A stretch of DNA of 8,310 nucleotides from Coleofasciculus sp. S288 (GCA_020216575.1 JAIUYC010000117.1:1-8310); one strand, 5' to 3'. Counted from the first letter of the stretch, positions 1-6,412 are shown. Translations and numbers: made by a program. Notes: generated from the letters alone by a model not told the origin.

Positions 1-1
1 C

Positions 2-673
2 GATCGCAATTGGTTAAAGACGGGAGTGAATGCTTTTGCAGATGGAGTGGTGGGAGTTTGGGGGCGAACCATTGTGCCTTTACCAGATACCCCCACGGAT
101 TACGAACTCAATGCGGCTAGATTGGGACTGGGTGAATTTGTAACGGCCAACTGTTTTTATCGACGAGATGCGATCGCATCCATTGGTGGCTTTGATGAAC
201 GTTTTACGCTGGCTTGGCGAGAGGACAGCGATCTCTTCTTCACGTTACTAAAACAGGGTGGCAAATTTGTGCATGTACCCGATGCGATCGTCGTCCATCC
301 CATCCGAAAAGCACCTTGGGGTGTAAGCTTGAGTCAACAGCGCAAGGGAATGTTTAATGCACTGCTGTATAAAAAACATCCCGCTTTGTATCGCGAGAAG
401 CTTCAACCAGTAACACCGTGGCACTACTACTGGATTGTTGGTGCTATTGCTGTAGGACTGTGGGGAGGATTAAGTGGACACTCGTATTTTGCCCTTGCTG
501 CTATTGGCCTGTGGATCGTGTTGACTGGACGTTTCTGCTGGCAGCGACTATATCCAACATCTCATGCACCAACACATATCGCTGAGATGATTGTTACCTC
601 TGTACTGATTCCGCCTCTTTCGATTTTCTGGCGTATTTTTGGTGCGGTAAAATTTCGCGTATTTTTCCTTTAA
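2..673 (+). CDS. Family 2 glycosyltransferase, 3' part (5' end outside the window)
   Basis: The reading frame is open from the first full codon and ends at TAA 671-673, so about 223 C-terminal residues are visible. A GTG at 26 is in frame but lies inside the gene and is not its start. The visible part has the acceptor-side hallmarks of GT-A fold family 2 enzymes: a TANCFYRR segment, GGFDERF, then WREDSDL (E-D-S-D at 221-232), where the ED pair is the usual site of the catalytic base. A HPIRKAPWG segment follows. The C-terminus has about three hydrophobic stretches (near 427-465, 480-525 and 589-640), suggesting membrane anchoring, with sugar transfer on the cytoplasmic face onto a lipid or polysaccharide acceptor. 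The nucleotide-sugar binding half with the DXD motif lies upstream and is not seen. Donor and acceptor cannot be told. Family assignment is firm; a role in cell-surface polysaccharide is inferred. Confidence 0.9.
   Translation, partial: DRNWLKTGVNAFADGVVGVWGRTIVPLPDTPTDYELNAARLGLGEFVTANCFYRRDAIASIGGFDERFTLAWREDSDLFFTLLKQGGKFVHVPDAIVVHPIRKAPWGVSLSQQRKGMFNALLYKKHPALYREKLQPVTPWHYYWIVGAIAVGLWGGLSGHSYFALAAIGLWIVLTGRFCWQRLYPTSHAPTHIAEMIVTSVLIPPLSIFWRIFGAVKFRVFFL
170..177. repeat. HIP1 octamer GCGATCGC (one of four in the window)
   Basis: Perfect copies of the cyanobacterial highly iterated palindrome lie at 170-177, 2580-2587, 4028-4035 and 4558-4565. Near-copies differing at one end base occur near 287, 6302 and 8015. 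This density is far above chance and is the main evidence that the host is a cyanobacterium. Three perfect copies lie inside coding regions and one lies in the intergenic gap at 2580. Confidence 0.9.
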
Positions 674-713
674 ATATTTGGTCTATGGGTAAGCCTTACT
701 TTGTAATTATAGC

Positions 714-729
714 AGTCGCCAAGGCGACT
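714..729. repeat. AA-centred palindrome between the glycosyltransferase and radical SAM genes
   Basis: AGTCGCC (714-720) and GGCGACT (723-729) are exact reverse complements separated by AA, giving a 7-bp stem. No T-run follows, so it is a poor intrinsic terminator. It lies 41 nt after the glycosyltransferase stop. Its layout resembles GCGGC-AA-GCCGC at 2049-2060, and both look like extragenic palindromes of the kind scattered in cyanobacterial genomes. Confidence 0.55.
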
Positions 730-792
730 CTTGACTCTCGCCAAATACTGAAACCTTGACCGTCAATCTTTTCCCTTTCCCCTTTTCTCTTC

Positions 793-806
793 TGCCTTTT
801 GCCTTT
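793..806. repeat. Two tandem TGCCTTT heptamers in a pyrimidine-rich tract
   Basis: TGCCTTT occurs at 793-799 and again at 800-806, inside a tract of C and T running from about 769 to 810. This is the form of the short tandemly repeated repetitive (STRR) heptamers known in filamentous cyanobacteria, here degenerate and short. It overlaps a possible TTG start (799) of the next gene, which argues against that start. Confidence 0.6.
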
Positions 807-831
807 TTCTATAACCAGACTTCAAATAGCT

Positions 832-1830
832 ATGCAACTCCCTACTTATCTCCAAATTGAGCCAGTCGGACAGTGCAATTTACGTTGCCAAATGTGTTCG
901 ATCCAATTTCGTAAAGATGGTCCTCCCTATGGACCACCAGCTTTTATGAAATTTGAGATATTTACTCGCATTATCGACCAGTTCGTCAGCCTGCAACATT
1001 TGCACCTTCAAGGATTGGGTGAACCGATGATGCATCCCCGCTTCTTTGATATGGTGACTTCCGCTGCTAACAAGGGCATCCAGGTTACGACTAACTCCAA
1101 TCTGACACTTCTAAATAAGAAACATGCCGAACAGTGTGTAACAAGCGGTCTTGATTGTCTCCATATTTCAATTGATGGAGCGACAGCAGAAATTTACGAT
1201 CGCATTCGCGTAGGAGCGCGATTCGAGCAGGTAGTACGCAATCTGAAACTGGTACTAGAAGCGCGACAACAATTAGAGAGCGCTCACCCAAAAATTCACT
1301 TAGTTATGGTTATAATGCGGCAGAACCTTCACGAACTTCCTGCTCTCGTGCGACTCGCACATCAGTGGTCAGTGGAGCAAATGTTTGTTCAGCACCTATG
1401 CCATGACTTCGGAGAATCTAGTCTGCCAGCTCACTACCAACCCATGCGGGAGTTTGTGCAAGCACAGACACTGCTAGAGGAAGACCAAGAGTGCGTTGAG
1501 CAATACTTTAGCAAGGCGCGAGAGCTAGCACAAACGTTAGGTGTAAACCTACGCTTACCCCGTACCAGACCTCGTCTTCACCCACCAGGCACACCGGGTT
1601 CACAGCGATGTGACTGGCCATGGAGAGGTGCATACATCAGCTATCAAGGTCAAGCCATGCCTTGCTGTATGGTTTCAACGCCCGATCGCATCAATTTTGG
1701 CAATATAGTTGAGCAGGGAGTCGAGGAAACTTGGAATGGCAAAGCTTATCAGTCATTCCGCGAACAGCTAAACTCAGATGAACCCCCAGAGGTTTGCCGT
1801 TCTTGCTCCATTTACTCGGGTACATTTTAA
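832..1830 (+). CDS. Radical SAM protein with C-terminal SPASM domain
   Basis: The protein has 332 residues if it starts at ATG 832. An in-frame TTG at 799 would add 11 residues but lies within heptamer repeats, so I reject it; neither start has a clear ribosome binding site. The radical SAM cluster motif CNLRCQMC (CX3CX2C) is at residues 15-22. It is followed by QGLGEP at 60-65, the GGEP-type motif that holds the SAM amino group, and by SIDGA near 113. The C-terminal region carries Cys260, the Cys278-Cys279 pair, Cys322 and Cys325 with a G-x-I-x-x-x-W-N pattern between them. This fits a SPASM or twitch domain holding at least one auxiliary iron-sulfur cluster. Such enzymes cleave SAM to a 5'-deoxyadenosyl radical and modify peptides, proteins or small molecules. 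The substrate is unknown. No obvious precursor peptide gene lies beside it. The glycosyltransferase 158 nt upstream on the same strand hints at a role in surface glycans, but this is inference. Confidence 0.92.
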   Translation: MQLPTYLQIEPVGQCNLRCQMCSIQFRKDGPPYGPPAFMKFEIFTRIIDQFVSLQHLHLQGLGEPMMHPRFFDMVTSAANKGIQVTTNSNLTLLNKKHAEQCVTSGLDCLHISIDGATAEIYDRIRVGARFEQVVRNLKLVLEARQQLESAHPKIHLVMVIMRQNLHELPALVRLAHQWSVEQMFVQHLCHDFGESSLPAHYQPMREFVQAQTLLEEDQECVEQYFSKARELAQTLGVNLRLPRTRPRLHPPGTPGSQRCDWPWRGAYISYQGQAMPCCMVSTPDRINFGNIVEQGVEETWNGKAYQSFREQLNSDEPPEVCRSCSIYSGTF

Positions 1831-1959
1831 TCAACGTTTCAACTGTTCTTATCCCAATTCATTGAGTTTTGAAATTATTACGAACCATCCAACCTTTATC
1901 GCCAAGAGATTCAGCTACAACTATCTCTATCTCTATCACCACTTTATGAAATTGCTATC
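1831..1959. other. Intergenic stretch before the MITE-like element, no gene seen
   Basis: This AT-rich stretch follows the radical SAM stop. An open frame crosses it from 1778 to 2116, but it starts inside the radical SAM gene and runs through the inverted-repeat element, and its protein resembles nothing known to me. The only structure seen is a short hexamer tandem at 1921-1938. No terminator with a T-run is visible after the stop at 1830. Confidence 0.6.
1921..1938. repeat. Short CTATCT tandem hexamer
   Basis: CTATCT occurs at 1921-1926 and 1927-1932, and CTATCA at 1933-1938. With under three copies it is a minor microsatellite, with no function suggested by position. Confidence 0.5.
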
Positions 1960-2106
1960 ATACCAAATCCGCATCAATAACCCCTTTTATCTTTTAATTT
2001 CCTCCCTGTTCTCTCCTGGAGTGAACTCTGTGCCTGGAGTGGTAGCCTGCGGCAAGCCGCTCCGCGTCTATGTTCAAAAAGGGGGCAATCGTAGCAGATT
2101 TGGTAT
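1960..2106. mobile_element. MITE-like element of about 147 bp with imperfect terminal inverted repeats
   Basis: The left end (1960-1988) starts ATACCAAATC, and the right end (2078-2106) finishes GATTTGGTAT. Aligned as reverse complements, the 29-bp arms match at 22 positions: the outer ten are identical, and a C4-C5 plus T-run block lies at the inner end. The interior contains the hairpin GCGGC-AA-GCCGC (2049-2060) followed by TCCGCGTC, a motif often repeated in cyanobacterial intergenic DNA. It encodes no credible protein. TATCA is present at both outer edges (1956-1960 and 2104-2108), and a TA lies at each arm end, so a short or TA target duplication is possible but not certain. It is best read as a non-autonomous element moved in trans; the parent transposase family is not shown here. 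Confidence 0.6.
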
Positions 2107-2160
2107 CAGGGGTTAGTATCACCCAATAGCAGGAAGCTTTCTCCAACCTGCATGTCGCAA

Positions 2161-2185
2161 TCTAGAAGATAAGAGGTCTAGAAGA
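2161..2185. repeat. Direct repeat TCTAGAAGA just upstream of the small membrane protein gene
   Basis: TCTAGAAGA occurs at 2161-2169 and 2177-2185, with a 16-bp period. The second copy runs into the purine-rich ribosome binding region of the gene at 2197. It could be a tandem operator or chance. Confidence 0.45.
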
Positions 2186-2186
2186 G
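2182..2186 (+). promoter_or_regulatory. Ribosome binding site for the 115-residue protein
   Basis: AAGAG ends 10 nt before ATG 2197, and a second purine block, AAGAGG at 2171-2176, lies farther back. Together they support translation from 2197. Confidence 0.5.
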
Positions 2187-2196
2187 ACAAAGACTC

Positions 2197-2544
2197 ATGG
2201 CGAACCCAAAAGACTTAGAACAAACCAAAGATAGCCGTACTGCCACCATTAAACACATATGGGCTTATGGAACTGGAATGCTAGCCCTGTGCGTCATTTT
2301 CTCAGATCATCCCGCACCGCCTATTGTAGTCGCTTCAGGTGCAGCCGTTGCCACGGCTGTTGTTTGGAATTCTGATAAAAAATCCCAGAACGGTTTACAA
2401 ACCAATCAGTTGCAACAGATAGAAGAACGCCTTGCCAACTTAGAAACAATTGCTGGCAGTGGTGACTTCGATTTGCAGGCAAAACTTAAACAGTTAGAAT
2501 CTAGCCATACACGAGAGGCTAACTCCACATCACACAGGCTGTAA
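2197..2544 (+). CDS. Small membrane protein with coiled-coil tail, function unknown
   Basis: A 115-residue protein that I do not recognise. Residues 1-19 are polar and charged. Residues about 20-36 and 41-57 are hydrophobic and separated by SDHPAPP, which suggests two membrane segments in a hairpin. The rest is polar and rich in Gln, Glu, Leu and Lys; residues about 66-86 and 90-102 show heptad-like spacing of Leu and Ile (QIEERLANLETI), so a short coiled coil is likely. This plan of membrane hairpin plus cytoplasmic coiled coil recalls small envelope-stress proteins such as PspB, but I see no shared signature beyond the general plan. A purine-rich site precedes the ATG, and codon choice looks normal for the window. 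The gene stands alone between the MITE-like element and a convergent gene. That it is a real gene is likely; its role is open. Confidence 0.7.
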   Translation: MANPKDLEQTKDSRTATIKHIWAYGTGMLALCVIFSDHPAPPIVVASGAAVATAVVWNSDKKSQNGLQTNQLQQIEERLANLETIAGSGDFDLQAKLKQLESSHTREANSTSHRL

Positions 2545-2575
2545 ACGTTGGAACTTGTAGAAACTGATTTTCGCA

Positions 2576-2593
2576 AAGTGCGATCGCTTTTTT
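2576..2593 (+). terminator. Weak intrinsic terminator built on a HIP1 site
   Basis: A HIP1 palindrome (2580-2587) is flanked by AAAGT before it and six T after it. This gives a short imperfect stem with a T-run, 31 nt after the stop of the small membrane protein gene. The stem holds a T-T mismatch and a G-T pair, so it is weak. It lies in the 77-nt gap between convergent genes, where a terminator is expected. Confidence 0.35.
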
Positions 2594-2621
2594 ATTCCCT
2601 TGTTTGCGAGTTCCTTCAGAA

Positions 2622-3206
2622 CTAAGCAGAACTTCCGCTCTCTCCCTTAACCACAGCAGCACCAATCAAATGTGCCAGACGTAATGCCTCCGGCACTTTC
2701 CCACAATCAGTTAGGCGTTGAAGTACCGAAAAGGTTACCTGAGGGCAAGCACCGCACACTTGAAAGAAGAAAGACGGATACGCATGGATAGTGCCAGCGC
2801 GTTGCAGCAATAGAAGACGCCGCTCTGGCTGTGGCAGACGATAAATCGCTTCACGTACAGCAGTCAGGTTAGGCATCCGCCGCATTACAGCCACACAGGG
2901 AAGCTTGAGTTGCTCTGAAAGTCTGGGTAAGTCCACCACATTAAAACCGCCGAAAGCAATCCCATCAAGGAGGACAATATGAAGTTGTGGCAGGAATTTT
3001 CGCCCTAACAGTAACCCCAAGATAGCATCGGTCGCATCCCAACCATCGGGTTCTATCTGTCCCCAAACCATCCCCTCAAAGCGAGTCCCCGCACACACGA
3101 CACCTGCAATTGAAACACTCCCTCCAGCCTTGCGGATGAAGGGAGCATCATCAAAGCCAATGACGCGAATCATGCGATTAAGCCTGAGCAGGGATTCGAG
3201 ATTCAT
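2622..3206 (-). CDS. DUF99 family protein (endonuclease V-like)
   Basis: A 194-residue protein, about full length for DUF99 (UPF0215). Conserved blocks in order: RVIGFDDAPF at 14-23, the G-V-V segment and FEGM near 36-46, EPDGWDATDAI at 52-62, VLLDGIAFGGFNVVD at 78-92, the MPNL region at 111-114, and the C-terminal PEALRLAHLIGAAVVKGES at 172-190. The family shares the fold of endonuclease V, which cuts DNA or RNA beside inosine. Asp19 or Asp20 and Asp81 sit where acidic metal ligands would be expected. Activity of DUF99 itself is not established as far as I know, so a nuclease role is inferred. The start at 3206 has a weak ribosome binding site; Met12 (3173) is an alternative that keeps every conserved block. 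It lies 16 nt after the peptidase stop, so it is probably co-transcribed and translationally coupled. Confidence 0.88.
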   Translation of the reverse strand: MNLESLLRLNRMIRVIGFDDAPFIRKAGGSVSIAGVVCAGTRFEGMVWGQIEPDGWDATDAILGLLLGRKFLPQLHIVLLDGIAFGGFNVVDLPRLSEQLKLPCVAVMRRMPNLTAVREAIYRLPQPERRLLLLQRAGTIHAYPSFFFQVCGACPQVTFSVLQRLTDCGKVPEALRLAHLIGAAVVKGESGSSA

Positions 3207-3222
3207 CTAACCACTATTAACT

Positions 3223-4425
3223 TTATGAATCTGTAGGCGATTCAAAGCGAAACTGAATCACTGACTGAGCAATCTGAGTGGTTGCTTCAAGCAGTTTGGG
3301 GTCTACCACCGTATCCTCAGGTGTATGGTAGTTTGGGTCTTGCCCTCGGTAGAAGAAGAGGACGGGAACCCCAGCCGTTGCAAACGGTTTGTGGTCACTG
3401 CCTCCTGTGTCGCGAATCTTAGAAATTTTCGAGTCAGCCTTCTGAGCCAAGGCTGTGAGCGACTCGGTTCCACCCACAAAAAGCTGGTCGTTCACGCCAA
3501 CCATATCGAAGTTTAGCATCGCCTGGAGATTAGACAGGAAGTGGGGTTTAGCTGTGTTGACAAACGCCTTCGACCCTTGTAAACCGTCCTCCTCACCGTC
3601 GAAGGCGACAAACCAAGCTTGATGAACCAAAGGTGTATCCGCAAGGTGACGAGCGAGTTCGAGGACAACCACCGTGCCAGAGGCATTGTCGTTTGCACCA
3701 GGAGATTTGGGGACTGAGTCATAGTGAGCGCCCAGGAGTAACTTTGGCTGTTTCACATCCGGGAGATGGGCAATGATATTTTGACCTGTAACAGTTTTTA
3801 GGTGAGTATTTACATTGAGACTCGCCTTAAGTGGTTCTGTGCTGGCTTCTTTTAGCAGTGGTTCCCCTTGTGCGCCCGATAGCCCAAGTACGGGAATGTT
3901 GACTTCACCATCTAACATGCCAAGTAACTCCTTGGGTTCAGTATTGACAATTACTAAACCCACAGCACCCACCGCAGCAGCGTTACGAACTTTCTCAGAG
4001 AAGGAGATTTCGCCACGGCGTACAATAGCGATCGCTCCTTTCACCTCAACAGCCATGAAGTCATCCAGGCGTCCGACACCAGGTACTGCGACTAGGAGCG
4101 CACTCAGTTGACCGCTTGGCGAACGGTCAAGCGCATGCCCCTTAATTGTCACACTCCCAACCGCCAGAGTTGAACCCAAATCCTCAAATTTTGGGTAAGT
4201 AAAAGTCCCAAGTTCAGTGACGTATCCAGCTTGACGGTATTCTCGAATCAAGTAGGTACGAGCTTGCTCGGACGCTGGGGTTCCAGGTACACGCGAGCCA
4301 AAAGCGACGAGAGCCTGTACATCAGCAGCAGCGCTGTTGGGAGCCAGAGTGCCGAGTGTGGGCATACAAACCAAGAGCAATCCCAGAACAGCCCACCACC
4401 AAAAGCGAGCAGTCAATAATCTCAA
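3223..4425 (-). CDS. Secreted M28 family zinc aminopeptidase with PA domain
   Basis: A 400-residue protein. Residues 1-34 form a signal peptide: Arg2 and Arg7, a hydrophobic core at about 8-28, and likely cleavage after SAAA. Residues about 90-205 form a protease-associated (PA) domain that interrupts the peptidase. Typical M28 metal ligands are all present: His234 (GAHYDS), Asp246 (GANDNASG), Glu279 with catalytic Glu278 (FDGEEDG), Asp307 (NFDMVG) and His367 (NYHTPEDT). It should therefore bind two zinc ions and remove N-terminal residues from peptides outside the cytoplasmic membrane, though some relatives have other amide substrates such as glutaminyl peptides. The start is TTG 4425: a TAA stop lies four codons upstream, and AAAGG sits 9 nt before the TTG. 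The gene lies 38 nt after the kinase stop and 16 nt before the DUF99 gene on the same strand. Confidence 0.93.
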   Translation of the reverse strand: MRLLTARFWWWAVLGLLLVCMPTLGTLAPNSAAADVQALVAFGSRVPGTPASEQARTYLIREYRQAGYVTELGTFTYPKFEDLGSTLAVGSVTIKGHALDRSPSGQLSALLVAVPGVGRLDDFMAVEVKGAIAIVRRGEISFSEKVRNAAAVGAVGLVIVNTEPKELLGMLDGEVNIPVLGLSGAQGEPLLKEASTEPLKASLNVNTHLKTVTGQNIIAHLPDVKQPKLLLGAHYDSVPKSPGANDNASGTVVVLELARHLADTPLVHQAWFVAFDGEEDGLQGSKAFVNTAKPHFLSNLQAMLNFDMVGVNDQLFVGGTESLTALAQKADSKISKIRDTGGSDHKPFATAGVPVLFFYRGQDPNYHTPEDTVVDPKLLEATTQIAQSVIQFRFESPTDS

Positions 4426-4434
4426 TAGTGATAG

Positions 4435-4439
4435 CCTTT
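4435..4439 (-). promoter_or_regulatory. Ribosome binding site that fixes the TTG start of the M28 peptidase
   Basis: On the minus strand, AAAGG reads from 4439 to 4435, 9 nt before TTG 4425. The in-frame TAA at 4440-4438 rules out any longer start. A second TTG three codons in (4416) is less well spaced. Confidence 0.6.
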
Positions 4440-4463
4440 AAAAATTTCTTTCTAAGATTGGCA

Positions 4464-6041
4464 TTAGGTCAATGGTAGCTTGACCGTAAAGGTTGTCCCC
4501 ACTCCCACTTTACTTTCTAGTGCGATCTGGCCTTGATGCAAGTCTATGCATTTTTTTGCGATCGCAAGCCCCAATCCCGTTCCTGGAATTGTACCAACAT
4601 TGCTGGCTCTGTAGAACGATTCAAACACACGCTCCTGCTCTGCTGAGGGAATTCCGATGCCCTCATCCTGGATGCGGAAAATCACTTGGCCTTCCTGACA
4701 AACTAGGTGAAAACGAACGATGGTTCCTTGAGAAGAAAACTTTTTTGCATTAGAGAGTAAATTTGTCAAGACTTGCCGCAGCAACTTCTCATCCGCGTTG
4801 GCTTGGGTAACGTTGCCCCGAACCAAAAAATCAATTCCAGGGGCATTGTTTTCCTGTCCCTCCTGCTTACTCTCTAAACTGAGTTGCAACTCCTCGACAA
4901 TCTCACGGCATAACTTCTCCAAATCCAGTTGAGTTGGATTGCACTGGAGTTGTCCGGCTTCTACTTCGCCCATTAAAATCACATCGTTGAGCAGTTGAGT
5001 CATGTGCTGAACGGATTCATCAATTCGCTGGAAATGCTTCAGCCGTTTCTCATCTGACCAAGTCTTGCCGTAATGTCTGAGTAATTCGGCAGAACCCAGA
5101 ATTGCAGTCAGTGGTGTGCGGAACTCATGAGAGATAGTGGTGATGATTAGGGATTTGAGTTCACCCAATTCTTTTTCCGTTTCCAAGGCACTACGAATGA
5201 TTTCTTCCGTGCGTTTCCGCTCAATGACTTCAGTTTCCAACCGGACTTTCTCTTTTTCTAAAGCTTGTGTATAAATAGTTTCAGTGATGTCTCTCAGCAT
5301 GCCGGAAATCCCAGTCACTGCATTGTCGAGTCCTAGAGTTGGATGGGCGTGAATTTCCATCCAGCGACACTGCTGAGCTTTTGTTACGTATCTAAGCTCA
5401 TACCGACAAGATGCTTTTTGACCTCCGAGGAGCAATCGCCACAATTCCTGATGAAGTTTTTGATCGTCAGGATAGACATAATTCAAGAAATTCGTTCCCA
5501 AACTTTCTTCAACTGCGAATCCAGTGAGCATTGTCCAAGCGGGATTGAGGAATGTCCAGTTGCCAGCAACGTCAGTCTGGAAGATTACCTCTTTAACGTT
5601 TTCTACAACAGAGCGATACTTTTCCTCACTCTTGCGCAACGCCTTTTCAGCCCAACTCGCTTTAAGGATACGACGAACACGCTGACGGAGTACGGGAGGG
5701 TGGATGGGTTTAGTAACAAAATCAGTTGTACCCGCTTCAAAAGCCCAATCAACGGAGGCTTGGTCATTGAGTCCAGTGATCATCAAGACGGGAGTGCGTC
5801 CTCCCGTGAGGGACTGAAGTTTAGCGCAGCAGGTAAAGCCATCCATCACTGGCATCATTGCATCTAGCAGCACCATATCAGGCTTGTACACGGGGTAGGC
5901 AGCCAGACATTGCTCTCCATTCTCGACTTCTGCCACTTGGTAGCCCTCTTGCTCCATGAGTTGGCGCAGCATCATCCGCGTAAATTGGTCATCATCTGCG
6001 ATCAGAATGAAGGGAACATTTTGATTGTCGGAGGTAGTCAT
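4464..6041 (-). CDS. Hybrid sensor: receiver-PAS-histidine kinase
   Basis: A 525-residue protein from ATG 6041, with no membrane segments. The receiver domain (about 10-128) has the acidic cluster DDD at 16-18, phosphoacceptor Asp60 in LLDAMMP, Thr89 and Lys111 in TKP. A PAS domain with PAC motif follows (about 140-254), then a coiled-coil linker (about 257-298). The HisKA domain carries His305 in ISHEFRTPL. The ATPase domain has an N-box with Asn431 (NLLSNAKKF), a G1 box DEGIGIP at 459-465 and a G2 box GTGLGLAI at 487-494. All catalytic residues are present. It should autophosphorylate on His305 and respond both to phosphorylation of its own receiver and to a PAS ligand or cofactor. An in-frame ATG at 6113 would add 24 unconserved residues but lacks a properly spaced ribosome binding site, whereas 6041 has a strong one. 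It is probably the first gene of a unit with the M28 and DUF99 genes. The output regulator is unknown. Confidence 0.93.
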   Translation of the reverse strand: MTTSDNQNVPFILIADDDQFTRMMLRQLMEQEGYQVAEVENGEQCLAAYPVYKPDMVLLDAMMPVMDGFTCCAKLQSLTGGRTPVLMITGLNDQASVDWAFEAGTTDFVTKPIHPPVLRQRVRRILKASWAEKALRKSEEKYRSVVENVKEVIFQTDVAGNWTFLNPAWTMLTGFAVEESLGTNFLNYVYPDDQKLHQELWRLLLGGQKASCRYELRYVTKAQQCRWMEIHAHPTLGLDNAVTGISGMLRDITETIYTQALEKEKVRLETEVIERKRTEEIIRSALETEKELGELKSLIITTISHEFRTPLTAILGSAELLRHYGKTWSDEKRLKHFQRIDESVQHMTQLLNDVILMGEVEAGQLQCNPTQLDLEKLCREIVEELQLSLESKQEGQENNAPGIDFLVRGNVTQANADEKLLRQVLTNLLSNAKKFSSQGTIVRFHLVCQEGQVIFRIQDEGIGIPSAEQERVFESFYRASNVGTIPGTGLGLAIAKKCIDLHQGQIALESKVGVGTTFTVKLPLT

Positions 6042-6048
6042 ACTTAAG

Positions 6049-6054
6049 CTCCCT
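6049..6054 (-). promoter_or_regulatory. Strong ribosome binding site that selects the kinase start at 6041
   Basis: AGGGAG reads on the minus strand from 6054 to 6049, with a 7-nt gap to ATG 6041. The ATG at 6113 has only AGAAAG one base away, too close to work. This favours the shorter protein starting MTTSDNQN. Confidence 0.6.
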
Positions 6055-6363
6055 GACCTTTTATTTGCAATGCTCTCTTTGACGGTTTCAGACTGAAATT
6101 CAATCGGTGACATACTTTCTAATAGAATTGTTGTAGTTTTAGAGTTCCCAATACTTTTCAGAGCCTCACAGAGTTGTTAAAGAGTAATCGCTTCTAGAGC
6201 AGCTTAGCTCCGGAGTGTAAGAGTTTTGCTATGTGATCGCTAGTTCTTCCTGCGTAATAGCTGTGCCAATCGAAAAGCAGGGATTAAGGTTTTTTCTATG
6301 GCGATCGTTACTACATCAGTGCTATTACATCCAATAACCTGTAAGATTTTTTATACTCTTGAC

Positions 6364-6393
6364 TTGATTTTGAAAGAGTTGCTTTCGTATAAG
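6364..6393 (+). promoter_or_regulatory. Candidate sigma-70-type promoter with no gene directly downstream
   Basis: TTGATT (6364-6369) and TATAAG (6388-6393) are 18 nt apart, each close to consensus, predicting transcription from about 6400 rightward. A second -10-like TATACT at 6352-6357 has no matching -35. No open frame follows before the terminator at 6495. Confidence 0.35.
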
Positions 6394-6400
6394 TTATAGA

Positions 6401-6412
6401 AGTGACGTCACT
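6401..6412. promoter_or_regulatory. 12-bp perfect palindrome AGTGACGTCACT at a predicted transcription start
   Basis: A perfect palindrome lying 8 nt after the candidate -10 box, the place where a repressor dimer would block initiation. Its GTGA/TCAC half-sites resemble those of CRP-type regulators, but they are 2 bp apart rather than 6, and it does not fit the NtcA pattern GTA-N8-TAC. One or two perfect 12-bp palindromes are expected by chance in a window this size, so position is the main argument. Confidence 0.35.

Noticed and set aside
1091..1291. A 66-codon open frame on the - strand
   Set aside because: It lies fully inside the radical SAM gene, antisense, with no support of its own.
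1778..2116. A 112-codon open frame on the + strand
   Set aside because: It starts inside the radical SAM gene in another frame and runs through the MITE-like inverted repeats. Its protein is unlike anything known and no ribosome binding site fits.
2609..2623. AGTTC-CTTCA-GAACT hairpin over the DUF99 stop codon
   Set aside because: The stem is only 5 bp and has no T-run on either strand, so it is not a supported terminator.
3325..4419. Several open frames opposite or within the M28 gene (63 to 98 codons)
   Set aside because: They overlap a gene whose frame is proven by intact metal-binding motifs, and their proteins are low-complexity shadows.
4493..5867. Open frames of 86 and 174 codons on the + strand
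   Set aside because: Both are antisense to the kinase, which has every catalytic box intact. Neither shows a domain or a ribosome binding site.
6341..6356. A GTA...TAC pair resembling an NtcA site
   Set aside because: The spacing is 10 nt, not the 8 nt that NtcA needs.
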